Shown here piece after piece: positions 1-10,189 of a stretch of DNA of 64,000 bases. How positions within the stretch are numbered: position 1 is the first letter of the stretch; each line of letters starts with the position of its first letter. Made by a program: the position numbers and the translations under genes. The DNA comes from Cyprinodon diabolis (taxonomy: Eukaryota; Chordata; Actinopteri; Cyprinodontiformes; Cyprinodontidae), in NCBI GenBank assembly GCA_030533445.1, contig CM060072.1, positions 11,985,875-12,049,874 on the forward strand. Direction: 5' to 3'. Below the pieces are notes generated by a model, which was not told the DNA's origin, ran no database searches, and saw only the letters and a list, made by a program, of their open reading frames with translations.

Positions 1-791
1 CTGTTATGAGAGTGGACACAGATATGTTCACGAAGTCTGGCTGGGCGAAGTCCCCTAATGAAGGCCTGGAGGGCAAGTTTCTCCTGTATCGCTTTCTCCA
101 GATCAGGGTAACCTTGTCGAGTTTGTAGCAGAATGTCAGCTGCATAAGAGCCTAGGGACTCACCATCCAGGCGCCGGCGATTAATCAGCTGTTCCCTTGC
201 ATGCTCAGCATAAATCCTCCTGCCAAAGCGCCTCCGAAGAGCTTCCTGGATCAATGGCCAAGTGTGGCGTTCTTCTGGTCGTAGGTCAGACAGCACTTGT
301 AGGGCACCCCCCTCTAAGCTCAAGGCGACTTGAAGTGCCGTTTCCTCTGGGGACCAGCTACCCAGTTCAGCAGCCATCTCAACCTGGACAAGGTAACCAT
401 CCAGGGCTGTCTCCCCATTATAACGAGGGAGCTTGGGTAGAGTTAGGGGGTGACGCCGTTGGGAAACCTCCTCCCCAGCAATCCTCTCCAACTCTTGTCT
501 TCTGATGGTAGGCGGGAAAGCAGGGACGCGGGCACTTACCAGCCTTGACAAAGACCGCCCGCGGACAGCGCTCGCACCGTCTGGTCGGCTGCTAGCACTC
601 CCTCCGTCTGGTCGGCTACTTCTGGTTCGAGTGTTCCCCGCGCTTTGTTCCTCCGTGCTTCGTTCCACCTGCCTTGACAAAGGCAATTTGCTTTTTCTTT
701 TCCATCTCTCCGAGCTAGGCTGCCCCTCTGTGAAAGTGAGTTCTTCTTCTAGTTCAGCTATCAGCCGTTCAATGTTCTGTAGCGATGTCAT
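1..791 (-). CDS. Gag N-terminal part of a Ty3/Gypsy-like LTR retrotransposon, partial
   Basis: Reading the minus strand from ATG at 791, I followed one frame without a stop to the left edge of the window (about 263 codons, continuing outside). The N-terminus has a short acidic helix-like stretch, then a Ser/Arg/Pro-rich linker with a duplicated SSRPDG motif. A region from about position 430 down to 1 has the layout of a retrotransposon gag domain: LPKLPRYNGE, a Trp-Ser-Pro-Glu-Glu motif, then RRRFGRR, a Glu-Ser-x-x-x-Tyr motif and FIRGLRPARLRE. Gag packages element RNA into cytoplasmic particles. The ATG lies just inside a primer-binding-site-like sequence and an LTR, as expected. The uninterrupted frame suggests a fairly young insertion. 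Protease, reverse transcriptase and integrase would lie left of the window. Confidence 0.75.
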   Translation of the reverse strand, partial: MTSLQNIERLIAELEEELTFTEGQPSSERWKRKSKLPLSRQVERSTEEQSAGNTRTRSSRPDGGSASSRPDGASAVRGRSLSRLVSARVPAFPPTIRRQELERIAGEEVSQRRHPLTLPKLPRYNGETALDGYLVQVEMAAELGSWSPEETALQVALSLEGGALQVLSDLRPEERHTWPLIQEALRRRFGRRIYAEHAREQLINRRRLDGESLGSYAADILLQTRQGYPDLEKAIQEKLALQAFIRGLRPARLREHICVHSHN

Positions 792-800
792 TTTCGGCTA

Positions 801-818
801 TCCCACTTCTGACACCAA
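801..818 (-). other. Primer-binding-site-like sequence of the LTR element
   Basis: On the minus strand TTGGTGTCAGAAGTGGGA follows directly after an LTR-like end (...GGTTACA) and stands 10 bp before the gag ATG. It starts with TGG after one base, as expected for pairing to the CCA 3' end of a tRNA. I did not identify the tRNA. Confidence 0.6.
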
Positions 819-991
819 TGTAACCTCCGTTGAGATCCCAGTGAAGGGACACACAGAGTCAGATAGCCAGAACATTAACGACTTTAATGCGGAACACACA
901 GGTCTTCTCATTCGGACAGATAGCCTTTTCACTCACGGTTTGGCTCTCTTTTCTGCCGCTAAGCCTCATGGGAAACACATAACACATAACA
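819..991 (-). repeat. Probable 5' LTR of the gypsy-like element
   Basis: On the minus strand this segment begins TGTTATG and ends GGTTACA, the TG...CA ends typical of LTRs, and abuts the primer-binding site. At 173 bp it would be short. The outer boundary is uncertain because the second LTR is outside the window and a fold-back element begins about 20 bp further on. The LTR may be longer and interrupted by that element. Confidence 0.5.
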
Positions 992-1010
992 GCACCGTTT
1001 AACCGCTACA

Positions 1011-1570
1011 GTAGTATTTCGTGGCCACGCAATAAGTATAACGTGCGCACGAAATACTACTTCGTGGCCACGCAATAAGTTTAACGTGCGCACGAAATAC
1101 TATTTCGTGGCCACGCAATAAGTTTAACGTGCGCACGAAATACTTATTAATAATATTAATATCATTCCTGGACAACTGGGTAAGCAAATCGAGCACACCT
1201 TCTCTAAGGTCTAAGGCGCGCTCGATTTGCTTACCCAGTCGGTCTCCGCCAGTCACGTGACATTTGTTGCTAAGACGCCATTTTAGGTGGAAAAGGCGTA
1301 GTGTAAACAACCGCAGCATAGCTAAAAGAAGGACTAAAGGCCCGTTTACATAGCTGCCTGTCCAAGATAAGTCATTACAGTTAACATATGCCTGAAAACA
1401 GGGGCGGATTTATTGATATTATTAATAAGTATTTCGTGCGCACGTTAACTTATTGCGTGGCGACGAAGTAGTATTTCGTGCGCACGTTATACTTATTGCG
1501 TGGCCGCGAAATACTACTTCATGCGCACGAAATACTACTTCGTGCGCACGAAATACTACTTCGTGGCCAC
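1011..1570. mobile_element. Fold-back element with tandem-repeat arms
   Basis: The left arm (about 1011-1160) holds three near-identical 43-bp units starting at 1018, 1061 and 1104, each with TTCGTGGCCACGCAATAAG and AACGTGCGCACGAAATACT. The right arm (about 1414-1570) carries the same units in inverted orientation, with some divergence and shortened units. Both arms run into a TATTAATA-type sequence facing the centre. The centre (1161-1413) has its own hairpin. Long inverted repeats made of tandem subrepeats are typical of fold-back and some MITE-like DNA transposons. I see no transposase and no clear target duplication, so the superfamily is not assigned. Confidence 0.7.
1175..1239. repeat. 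Perfect 20-bp hairpin inside the fold-back element
   Basis: ACTGGGTAAGCAAATCGAGC at 1175-1194 is the exact reverse complement of 1220-1239, with a 25-nt loop. It lies in the central part of the fold-back element and may be an inner pair of terminal repeats. Confidence 0.75.
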
Positions 1571-1828
1571 AATTAAACATTTTTTTTGTCCATGTCATCA
1601 GAGGGGCTCCGTATTCTATCTGTCCCAAAATCTCAGTAAAAAATCCAGAGGAGAGGGCTTTTGTAGTACTAGGTCCTAAACTGCACACAACATACTGCCG
1701 CTGGTGGTCAGGCAGGCTCCAACTCTTAATTTTTTGGAAATGTTTGAACCCACAATTTGATCCTGGCTTGTGAGTTATTTGTTTAAGCTGTGCTTCAAAT
1801 GTTCTTGTTTTATACATATATATGTATG

Positions 1829-1834
<6 letters not shown>
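1571..1834. other. Unassigned segment, open on the minus strand
   Basis: The minus strand is open across roughly 1576-1790 and continues open into the neighbouring repeat arms, so the length of the frame means little. I recognise no protein family. It is probably part of an old repeat lying between the fold-back element and the TA microsatellite. Confidence 0.3.

Positions 1835-1910
<76 letters not shown>
1835..1910. repeat. (TA)n microsatellite
   Basis: About 38 TA dinucleotides, preceded by imperfect TATG repeats. It abuts the left end of a Tc1 element, which targets TA. Confidence 0.95.
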
Positions 1911-1913
<3 letters not shown>

Positions 1914-2440
1914 TGAACAAAATAAGTATTTGACCACCCTGATATTTTGTAAGTTCTCCCACTTAGAAATGGAGGGTCTGAAATTGTAATCAAATGTGTA
2001 TGTTTTTTTTTTTTTGTTTTGTTTTTTTTTTTTTTTTATAAAAAAAAAATAAATAAAAAAAAATGTGTATGTCTACTTTGAGAGACCTAATCTTTAAAAA
2101 ATCCAGAAATCCGAATGCATGATTTTTTTTTTTACAATTTACTTGTATGATACCGCTGCAAATATGTATGTGAACACCTGCGAAATCAATGTTAATATTT
2201 GGTATGGTAGCCTTTGTTTGCGATTACAGAGCTCAAACGTTTCATGTAGTTTTTCATCAGATTTGCACTCACTGCAGGAGGGATTTTGACCCACTCCCCC
2301 ACGTAGATTTCTCTACATCAGTGAGGTTCCTGGACGGTCGCTGAGACACATGCACCTACGATGACAACTTCAGAACCCTTCATTTCTAAGCGGGAGAACT
2401 TGCAAAATAGCAGGGTGTCAGATACCTATTTTCTTCATTG
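1911..2440 (-). mobile_element. Internally deleted Tc1-like element
   Basis: The ends are inverted relatives: the left end reads ...AAATAAGTATTTGACC then CTCCCACTTAGAAAT, the right end ATTTCTAAGCGGGAGAACTT then ATACCTATTTTCTTCATTG, followed by TA. Between them only the transposase C-terminus survives, antisense: GGTAGCCTTTGTTTGC with the TTTTTCATCAGATTTGCAC block, which corresponds to the last 60 or so codons of a fish Tc1 transposase. About 1 kb of the normal 1.6-kb element is missing. A degenerate A/T-rich stretch (1998-2062) interrupts the left half. Confidence 0.85.
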
Positions 2441-2661
2441 TATATTGGTGTGTGTGTTCTTGTACACCAGCCCTTTACGTTGAAGGGCTTTAAAGTGCTA
2501 GAAATTAAATGTATTTTTATGGTAATATATGGTAAAATATAAAAAATAAAATTTTTCAAATTTAGATGTAGATTAAATACACTTTATTTTTGTTTAAATG
2601 AATCATCAAGCCTGTAACAAATAGCTGCTTAATGAATAAGAAGATGTGTCTGACTTTGCAG

Positions 2662-2765
2662 TGGGACTTGGTATGTGAGAATCGATACAAAAATCCACTG
2701 ACTACTGCTATTCATTACATTGGAGTGTTGTTAGGAGTACTGTTCTCAGGCCATCTGTCTGACAG
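2662..2765 (+). CDS. slc22a5-like: slc22a5-like exon 2
   Basis: Begins [15 protein letters not shown] after a TTTGCAG acceptor; encodes TM2 and the first half of the MFS motif (SGHLSDR). Donor GTATGT. The 104-bp length equals that of the human exon 2. Confidence 0.92.
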
Positions 2766-5700
2766 GTATGTACATATTGTACATGTTGATATTTATTTAT
2801 TCTACCAATCACTTCAATTCTTTGGTAGGAAAACAAGAAATTTGCTTATTCAACAGATTTGGAAGGAAGCTCCTACTTTTTATCATGATGGCTGTTCAAA
2901 CTTTTGGGCTCACAGCACAGATCTTCTCTCCAAGCTGGGAGGCCTTTCTTCTAATCTACTTTATTGTGGGTGCCGGAGAATGCTCCAACTATGTCATTGC
3001 ATATGTTTTGGGTATGAATTTTGATTTATTGCATAGTGTCTGTTTTGTCTATATATCTATATTTGTATCACATTTTACAACCTGACAAGCTGACCTGGAA
3101 AGTCAAATCTTTCTAGGTATAACAAAACCTCAGGTTTTCAGAATGCGACATCAAGTTAAAAGTTGTGACATTTTTCCATAAACAAATGGCCTCTCCCAAC
3201 AGGAGCCGAACTTCTAAGCTCTGAAACCAGAGTGGTTTTCAGCTCTCTTGGAGTATTTATGAGCTCAGCATTGGGATACATGGCAATGCCTGCTGCAGCC
3301 TTCTTTCTCCGTGATTGGCGGATGCTACTGATTCCCATGGCTGTCTCTGGCCTGATCTACATTCCGTTGTGGTGGTAAGAATATTGAGTGAGCATATAAT
3401 AGTATGACTAAGTATTTTTTTTTTCTTCTTTTGAAATATCTTTTTTTTTAGATCATGTGCTCCATCTAGTTGCAAAGGGCTGTCACAGCAAACAGTTTTA
3501 TAGCTGCTGCTACAAAAAAGTTCATGCTTGGCCAAGTTTAAAAGTGAAATTTCCATTTATTTTTTATTTTGAGTACTGCGACCTGAACCGCTGATTTTAA
3601 AAATTGTTAGATGCTGGAGGAGCAGAGTTAAAGAAATAAAATAAATAAACAACTGATTCTGTTAAAAGCTTTGAAGTGGGACTTTGTGGGGTTTAGTAAT
3701 CATCTTATCAGCTGTTTGAACACCCTTGTACATTGTCTATAAACCACTATTGTCTCATGTATTAGTTAATTGACCCTTAAATATAAAAATAAATATCCAG
3801 AATAAGATATACATAAGTAGATTTTTTCACAGGGAAAGCTATGTACATAATTTTGCTGCAATATCACACTTTCTAAAACCAACAATCGGAGAAATTATAA
3901 CCAACTGAATCTGTGTTCATGAAAAAAATATTGTGAGTTTGAAGAAATACCAGTATTACCTCATAAAGCTTTCTCATCTGACTTTGGTTTCATACCCTGA
4001 GTTCTCCATCACTTAAATAACATTTCAGAAAAAGACAGTGCATGACACCAGCAATTTAGTTTCTTATGAGTAACGAACTGAATTAAACTATAAACTAAAT
4101 TGAATTAAACTCCATTGTTAGTTGTTGAGTACCCCAGAAGTCAATGCTTGAGCCAATTTTCTATCCTATGAATACGTTCATATTTTTTTAAATAAGAAAA
4201 TACTATATAGGAGCTAATTTTAGAGTTTATTTACACAAGGAAATGCCTTTGATACTATTGTTTGTTCCAGACCAAAACCAAATTTTTTAATTTTGTTATT
4301 ATTTGGCATTGTTTGATTTCTCGTTGTGCTTTCTGCAAAGCCATACATGAGTCTATTATTGCTCCCACTGGACATAAATGACTTGAGTAAGGATCTATGA
4401 ACATTGAGGAAAACTACTTTGGGGGTCCTACGTCTGTTCTTGATGTTTGTGAGGATTTGGAATGGCATCAGAGAAGGGCCAATAGAGGGTGCACAGAATT
4501 AATTGTAAATAATACAAAATATTTCAAGATGTCATGTTTTTTTTTAGAATATAAGATAAATATCTCATAGCAATGAGAAAAGCTTAATTTTCCTTCATTT
4601 AAGGATGTTGTATTATTAGTATATGTCATGGTGTTATTTTAAATTTCAACCTCATATTCTCTCTCTGCTTTGTTTCCTTTGTATTAACTCCATCTGAGTT
4701 GGCATTGTTTTCAACCTTCCTGGAGGGGGCATTCGCTGATCTGCTGTTGCCAACAACTTAATGTTCTCTGATAAACAATTCCCTTGCCCTAGTCTTCGAT
4801 TGTTTAACCCCCATTTATAACTGAAATACTATCCTGAGCTTTGCTGCAGTTAGCTGCATGTGTTCTATTTCATGTTTTGGACATCAAAACTGCATCACAG
4901 CTTATAGTGCTTGTCTTGTAAATTAAGCCATTAAAAGAGCAAAAACTGCCATTACCTTTTAATATTTTCTTAACGTGGAAGATCAGTGCTTTTTGTGCAT
5001 ATGTCTTAACTTCTTAAACCCTAACTCGCTCGTGGCTCAGGGTCATTAACTACGCCGGGTCCTGTTCAAGGTTCCTTCTTTTTAAAGAGGAATTTTCCTC
5101 TCCACACTTGCAACATGCATCCTCAATAAGAAGGATTGCTTTGAAGCCATTAAAATGACCAGTGACTTTTCTGTGTCATTCTCATCCTGTAATTGGCAAA
5201 AAACGGAAGACCTAGAATTCAACTAGAACAATAGAGACATTTAAAAAGTTTGTTGTAATGTGAAACTGCCACAGGTCGGGAAGGATTCACCAGAGTCAGC
5301 AACCGGAACTTCTTCTCTGTGTTAGAGAACAACTTTTGAGAGTTTCTGTAGATGCTGGTTGGCGTGTGACCCCACTGGTGAAACTCAGAGGATTCCCAAA
5401 TCACTCCAGGTTGTCCAGAAAAATGCACATGGTCAGGTTAGTGAAAGCAGAGACAGGCAGAATGATCAAGAGGACAAACCAAAGTTCGGGGTCTGGCTTT
5501 CAGACACTATAAGCAGGGGTGAATCTGAGGACAATGTCAGAGTACAGAAAACAGGTCAGAGATCCAAAAAACTCTATGACAGGTCTGATAGGGTTCAGGC
5601 AGGCTCAGAGAACCAGGAGGCAGAATCGGGCGAGAATTAGGCATGCAGAAAGGTAACAGGAACGCTGGCCAAAACTCACCAATGGCTCATAATAATCTGG

Positions 5701-8700
5701 CACTAGTGGCTGGGCTGAGAGCTGGTTATGTAGTCAGGTGAGCAGATGGATCTGGTGGAGGCTCACATGAAATGAGGTGGAGCTGACAGGTTGTTGAAGG
5801 ATGAATTGAACCAACATTATTGCCAGGAATCATGACATATCCAGGAAGTGTGAATGCTGTAATTCAATGACAAATCCTATCCAAACCCTCTCTGGTGCTT
5901 GAGGAGTGAATATTTCACAAAAAAACACAGTTTTCTGTGAGTTTATTAATTTCAAGCTTACCATATTTTTGTAAAGTATGTCTCAGGGGTTTCGATTGTT
6001 TTTGTATATTAGGAGTTTGTCTTTGTTTATTTTTTGTAATAAAGGAGATGTACAATTATAGTATAACACCTCCATTTTCACTTTCAAATGATTTAAGTGT
6101 CTGTGTATTTTCGCGATAACTGATTTTTAAGCCATCATGCTTGGATAATGTTTTTATGTGGTAGTTTTCTCTACATGATCAGGTACATCCCAGAGTCTCC
6201 TCGCTGGCTGCTGTCTCAAGGAAGAGTGTCTGAAGCTGAAGCTATTCTTAAAGATGCAGCAAAGCAGAATAAAGTAGAGGCACCAGAAGCCATATTTACA
6301 CAGTCAGAGGTACATATGAATGCAGTTCCTTAATGTCATTGGAGCAGCAACATACGTATAGATTCAAAAAGATCTTTACCAGTTTAAACAGTACTGCATA
6401 GTTCTGTATTTATAATGAAATTACATCTGATGTTTTCTTTCTTGTTGTGGTTTGTCTGTTTTCTCAATTTATACAATTGCTTTTCATCACATTTTACCCT
6501 GCCTTTATTGTATCTCATTTGTTGTCACAGGTGGGTAAAGTTTTGACAGTGCAAAACAAGAAGGTTGACATTTTGGTTCTGCTGAAAAGCTGCAATATCT
6601 TCACTACAACATTGATTTGTTCAAGTCTGTGGTATGTGAATAATTAAACTGTTTGAAATGTTTATTGGACGATGCTTTTAGTCTCATATATATTAAAAAC
6701 TTGTTCTAAATCATTTGACAGGATGGTCATCTCCATGAACTACTATTCTTTAACTCTCAACACTTCAAATCTACATGGTGACCCTTACCTGAACTGCTTC
6801 CTGTCTGCTGCCACAGAGATTCCAGCATACCTCAGTGCCTTGTTGCTGCTCCACTACTGCTCCAGACGCCTCTGTCAGTCTTCAACTCTCTTACTTGGAG
6901 GCGTAATGATCATTTGTGTTAACCTTATTCCAATAGGTAAGGTACACGCAGGATAAGCTAAAGAGAGGCCCTTTAACTGTCATTGTACCATGACACTGCA
7001 ACCATAATTATGTTAGGTTCTACATACCATGAGTTGTATAGTTTCAAATATATATATATATATATATATATATCAGATGCAGGTCATTGGTCTTCAACAG
7101 GATGATGACCTAAAACACACAGCTAAAAACACCCAAGAATGCCAAGAAGGTAAACATTGGACTATTCTAAAGTGGCTTTCTTTGAGCCCTGACCTAAATC
7201 CTTTTGAGCATCTTTGCAGGGAGCTGAAACATACCGTATGGAAACGGCACGCTTTAAACCTGAGGTAACATGAACAGTTTGCTCATGAGGAGTCGACCAA
7301 AATACCTGCTGAGAGGAGCAGAATTTTCATTAACAGTCACAGGAATCCTTTAATTCCAGGAATTGCCTCAAAATGTGTGCAACAAAACCTTAAAGGTATA
7401 GTGGCGGTATGTACGTTTCTTTAAAAGACCTACCCTCTCTCAACTTAAAAAAAAAATTGCACATGCACAACCCCTGAACGCGTGCACAAGCATATTTGTC
7501 CTCATGCATGCTTTGTTCAAAAGTTGCTGTTCTCATCACTCATACAAACATAGATTTGCAATTTTTCCTCTATGTCAGACTCACAACCAGTAGGTGAAAA
7601 TGGGTATGAACATGTAGGATGGCCTTATGTAAACATATCAGTAGAAAGATTGACAATTATAAGGACCACTTATTTTGATGATCTTCCTGGAAAAAGAACA
7701 TTCTCCACTATACCTTTAAGATTACGGTACCATCATTTTTGTCATGTTTCATTAGTTTAATTCCTTTAAATCAGGATGAAAGGCACTGTTTGACTTTGAT
7801 TTGTTAAATTTCATAAAAGATATTATAAGTTATTTCTGTGACCATTGTGGGTTTATCTTTCCTTAAATGAGAGGTACTTACAACTTTATCCACATGGTTA
7901 TGTTAAAATCTTAAAAGTGAACAGATTTTTTTATTTATTTAGCTTTATAACAAATTGTGGCAACTCTCTTTTACTTGAGAAGTCAAGGTATTTTTAATGA
8001 GCCCTAGCTGACTCAATAACCTTAAACAGTAGCTTCCCTTCTTCTGCCACAGCTTCAACAAATGCCTGGTTATTAATTAAAACATTCAAATATCAGGATA
8101 AAATTCAACAATGTAAACATGCATTCCAGTGAGCCTCGCCTAACAGATTAAAAGCAGCTTTTGAAAAGAACAAAGCCTACGCAGGTAAAGAAGTTTTGAA
8201 AGAATAAAGCTTGTTAAAGAGGTTTTTGCTTTCTGTCCAAAGTGCTTCCCCAGTTTAAAGCGATGTTGTGTCTGTGGGTTGGGAGTTTTAGGTTTTAGAC
8301 TGATTGGAAAGAGTCATTTAGCTCCTGTACATTTAACAACTCATATAAATTAAAGGTCATCACCTACACTGTTGCGTCAGACAAAGATGATTTGATCACT
8401 TGCAGCAAAGTGTAAATTAGTTTGAAATTAAGTGGATGCTAAACTCAGCGCATTTTTCTCTTCTCTCAAACCATTTATCTTCCCTATCCAAAATACAAAC
8501 ATTTCTGTTCTGAGCTTAGTTGGGGGTTTTGTTGGTATAATGTTATAAAAGCTTAAAAATATAAGTCTAAGATTAATGTGCTATATGACATGTTTCACTT
8601 GCTATTGAAATTAGTAGAAGAAACCAGAAGAAATTTTGAAACTTAAAAGTTATTGTTTGCACTGTTGCACATTATAAAGGCAATCTATGTCAAAATCTCA

Positions 8701-9717
8701 CAACCATATATTGATTTAAACTTGAACATTTTCCAGGGTGCATCCTTTACTTGTAATTTAATCTGTAATGGAGATATTCAGTGATTTCACATTTATTACA
8801 TTTTCATTTTTGCACTTGACATGACAACTCTCCATGTAAAGAAAATGTAACTTTTCTAAGTGACACCTTCCAGAGTGGTTTTAGTTTGCAGGACAGCCTG
8901 TTTTGAAATTAACCACATCAGTTGATGGTGAATCTCTCCAGATTTTTCTTGAGGAGTATCTATCTTAATGTTATCTCCTCAGATTTACCCAGTGTGGCTG
9001 TTCTACTTGAGATGATAGGAAAATTCGGAATCACATCAGCCTTCTGTGTTGTGTATGCCTTTACGGCAGAGCTCTTCCCAACTGTAATCAGGAATACAGC
9101 CATGGGATGTTGCTCCACAGCTGCACGGATCGGCACCATCATCTCCCCCTTTATCATTTATTTGGGTCAGTTTTTTATTTTTTCATGTTAGTGAGAATTA
9201 CTTTAATATTTCATGTTTTATTCTTTTGCATAATAACAGAAAAAAGAATTTTTTTCAGGGTAGAAAGTTCTTCATATTCTTTAAGAAAACATAAAATAGA
9301 AATGAGTCATTAAAATTAAAAGCCTTTCATCTGTTTGTCATAGGGATATACCACAAGGCCCTTCCATACATTGTGATGGGCATTATTGCCATTTCTTCTT
9401 CTGCGTTCTGCTTCATGCTGCCTGAAACCCACAGGAAAGCTTTCCCAGAGACCTTAGCAGACATGCAGCAGGTATATGGGTAAGTTCAGACATAATCTTG
9501 AAGGTATGAAAAGAATGAAATTATTTTGCAGTCATTGATAACCATATTTTCCGAGACCATGTAATTACAATAGGCAAAATGAAATAAAAATACATGATAT
9601 TTATTGATGAGATTTTATGCAGCCTCACTTCCCCTGATGTGTCTGTACCTTCATTTCAACAGGAATTTTGGAAAAAAGGAAGAGGAGGCAGAAAACGAAG
9701 ACAACACACATCTTTAG
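2662..9717 (+). CDS. slc22a5-like: Organic cation/carnitine transporter (OCTN, SLC22A4/5-like), exons 2-10
   Basis: Coding exons: 2662-2765, 2857-3011, 3203-3374, 6183-6309, 6531-6631, 6722-6936, 8983-9165, 9344-9479 and 9663-9717 (stop TAG 9715-9717). All introns are GT-AG and phases join cleanly. Exon sizes (104, 155, 172, 127, 101, 215, 183, 136) are those of SLC22 genes. They give 415 residues; an exon 1 of about 130 codons (TM1 and the large extracellular loop) would complete the family length of about 550, but it is absent here and should lie left of the window. Landmarks: the MFS motif SGHLSDRFGRK between TM2 and TM3, [14 protein letters not shown] after TM6, an N-T-S sequon with [11 protein letters not shown], and GKFGITSAF followed by [12 protein letters not shown]. 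The family carries carnitine and organic cations across the plasma membrane. The C-terminus ends THL, a class I PDZ-type ligand. Position tail to tail with irf1 supports SLC22A4/5 over other SLC22 members; I cannot separate the two paralogues. Confidence 0.93.
2857..3011 (+). CDS. slc22a5-like: slc22a5-like exon 3
   Basis: Completes the MFS motif (FGRK) and encodes TM3 and TM4, ending NYVIAYVLG. Acceptor CAACAG, donor GTATGA. The preceding intron is only 91 bp. Confidence 0.92.
3203..3374 (+). CDS. slc22a5-like: slc22a5-like exon 4
   Basis: Encodes [16 protein letters not shown] and TM5-TM6 with the [10 protein letters not shown] loop, ending IPLWW. Acceptor CCAACAG, donor GTAAGA. Confidence 0.92.
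3375..6182 (+). other. Intron 4 of the transporter gene
   Basis: 2.8 kb, AT-rich, without coding signal. About 5215-5900 has a different texture (G-rich, purine-rich tracts such as AGAGACAGGCAGAATGATC) that resembles common fish interspersed repeats; an open frame there (5359-5640) looks accidental. I see no clear element ends. Confidence 0.6.
6183..6309 (+). CDS. slc22a5-like: slc22a5-like exon 5
   Basis: Encodes the large cytoplasmic loop after TM6: [14 protein letters not shown], then an [13 protein letters not shown] helix. Acceptor ATGATCAG, donor GTACAT. Confidence 0.92.
6531..6631 (+). CDS. slc22a5-like: slc22a5-like exon 6
   Basis: Encodes the end of the cytoplasmic loop and the start of TM7 ([18 protein letters not shown]). 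Acceptor TGTCACAG, donor GTATGT. Confidence 0.9.
6722..6936 (+). CDS. slc22a5-like: slc22a5-like exon 7
   Basis: Encodes the end of TM7, an extracellular loop with an NTS glycosylation sequon and [11 protein letters not shown], then TM8 and TM9. Acceptor TTTGACAG, donor GTAAGG. Confidence 0.92.
7048..7073. repeat. (TA)n microsatellite in intron 7
   Basis: Thirteen TA units, directly before a Tc1 remnant. Confidence 0.9.
7087..7400 (+). pseudogene. Tc1 transposase C-terminal remnant in intron 7
   Basis: [10 protein letters not shown] is followed by [19 protein letters not shown], matching the second Asp and the final Glu region of the DD34E catalytic triad. After a frameshift near 7265 the match continues with [15 protein letters not shown] and a degraded C-terminus. 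No inverted repeats are seen. The family resembles the remnant at 50047-50480. Confidence 0.85.
7401..8982 (+). other. Rest of intron 7
   Basis: 1.6 kb of AT-rich intron without recognised elements; ends in the TTATCTCCTCAG acceptor of exon 8. Confidence 0.6.
8983..9165 (+). CDS. slc22a5-like: slc22a5-like exon 8
   Basis: Encodes TM10 and TM11: [19 protein letters not shown], then [18 protein letters not shown] and ISPFIIYLG. Donor is GTCAGT, less usual but functional. Confidence 0.92.
9344..9479 (+). CDS. slc22a5-like: slc22a5-like exon 9
   Basis: Encodes TM12 ([19 protein letters not shown]) and the [16 protein letters not shown] tail. Acceptor TGTCATAG, donor GTAAGT. Confidence 0.92.
9663..9717 (+). 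CDS. slc22a5-like: slc22a5-like exon 10 (C-terminus and stop)
   Basis: Encodes a short acidic cytoplasmic tail rich in Glu and Lys that ends DNTHL before TAG. The last three residues (THL) fit the class I PDZ ligand pattern S/T-x-hydrophobic. Confidence 0.88.
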
Positions 9718-10066
9718 TGTATAAATCTCTTGGTCGTTATTGTTAGGCTGCTGCCTCTGCCATGGACTATATGCATTTGTTGGACTCGTCTTAAATACTA
9801 GCTGAAAATAACTGGTTAATACTTATATTAGTTTTTATCATACATTTTTTAGGGGTATTATCATTACAATATTATTACTAGTAATATTAGAACCAGCAGC
9901 GTTGTTACTATCATGAGATGATATTATTGTCATCACAAGTTTTTATAACTTTCTCAGGATTTTTTAAATAGACCAACAGCAAGTAGCTCTTAATTGGGAA
10001 GGGAACTGAAAACCTGAAATCTGTGTATATCATTAGCATTCATACGCTTTACTTTGAGAACCCCTA

Positions 10067-10072
10067 ATTAAA
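10067..10072 (+). promoter_or_regulatory. Candidate poly(A) signal ATTAAA of the transporter gene
   Basis: The first variant polyadenylation hexamer I see, 350 bp after the stop codon. No AATAAA occurs nearer. Use of this site is inferred. Confidence 0.35.
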
Positions 10073-10140
10073 ATACATTGCAACCAGTTGACCTTCGCAG
10101 TCATCAATAGTAAACATAATACTTTTGGGTGATTTTTAAT

Positions 10141-10165
10141 AGAATAGAATAGAATAGAATAGAAT
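10141..10165. repeat. (AGAAT)n microsatellite
   Basis: Five AGAAT units just before a dispersed repeat copy. Confidence 0.85.
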
Positions 10166-10189
10166 ATAAGGCTGTATGGTGGTGCAACG

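Noticed and set aside
1018..1146. Regularly spaced 43-bp repeats resembling a CRISPR array
   Set aside because: The units are contiguous without unique spacers and recur inverted in a eukaryotic fold-back element.
1422..1993. Long minus-strand frames across the TA microsatellite and repeat arms
   Set aside because: They read through (TA)n as Ile-Tyr repeats and through tandem repeats; no domain and no gene structure.
5359..5640. 93-codon plus-strand frame in intron 4
   Set aside because: Low-complexity polar composition in repeat-like sequence inside an intron; no family match and no splice logic.
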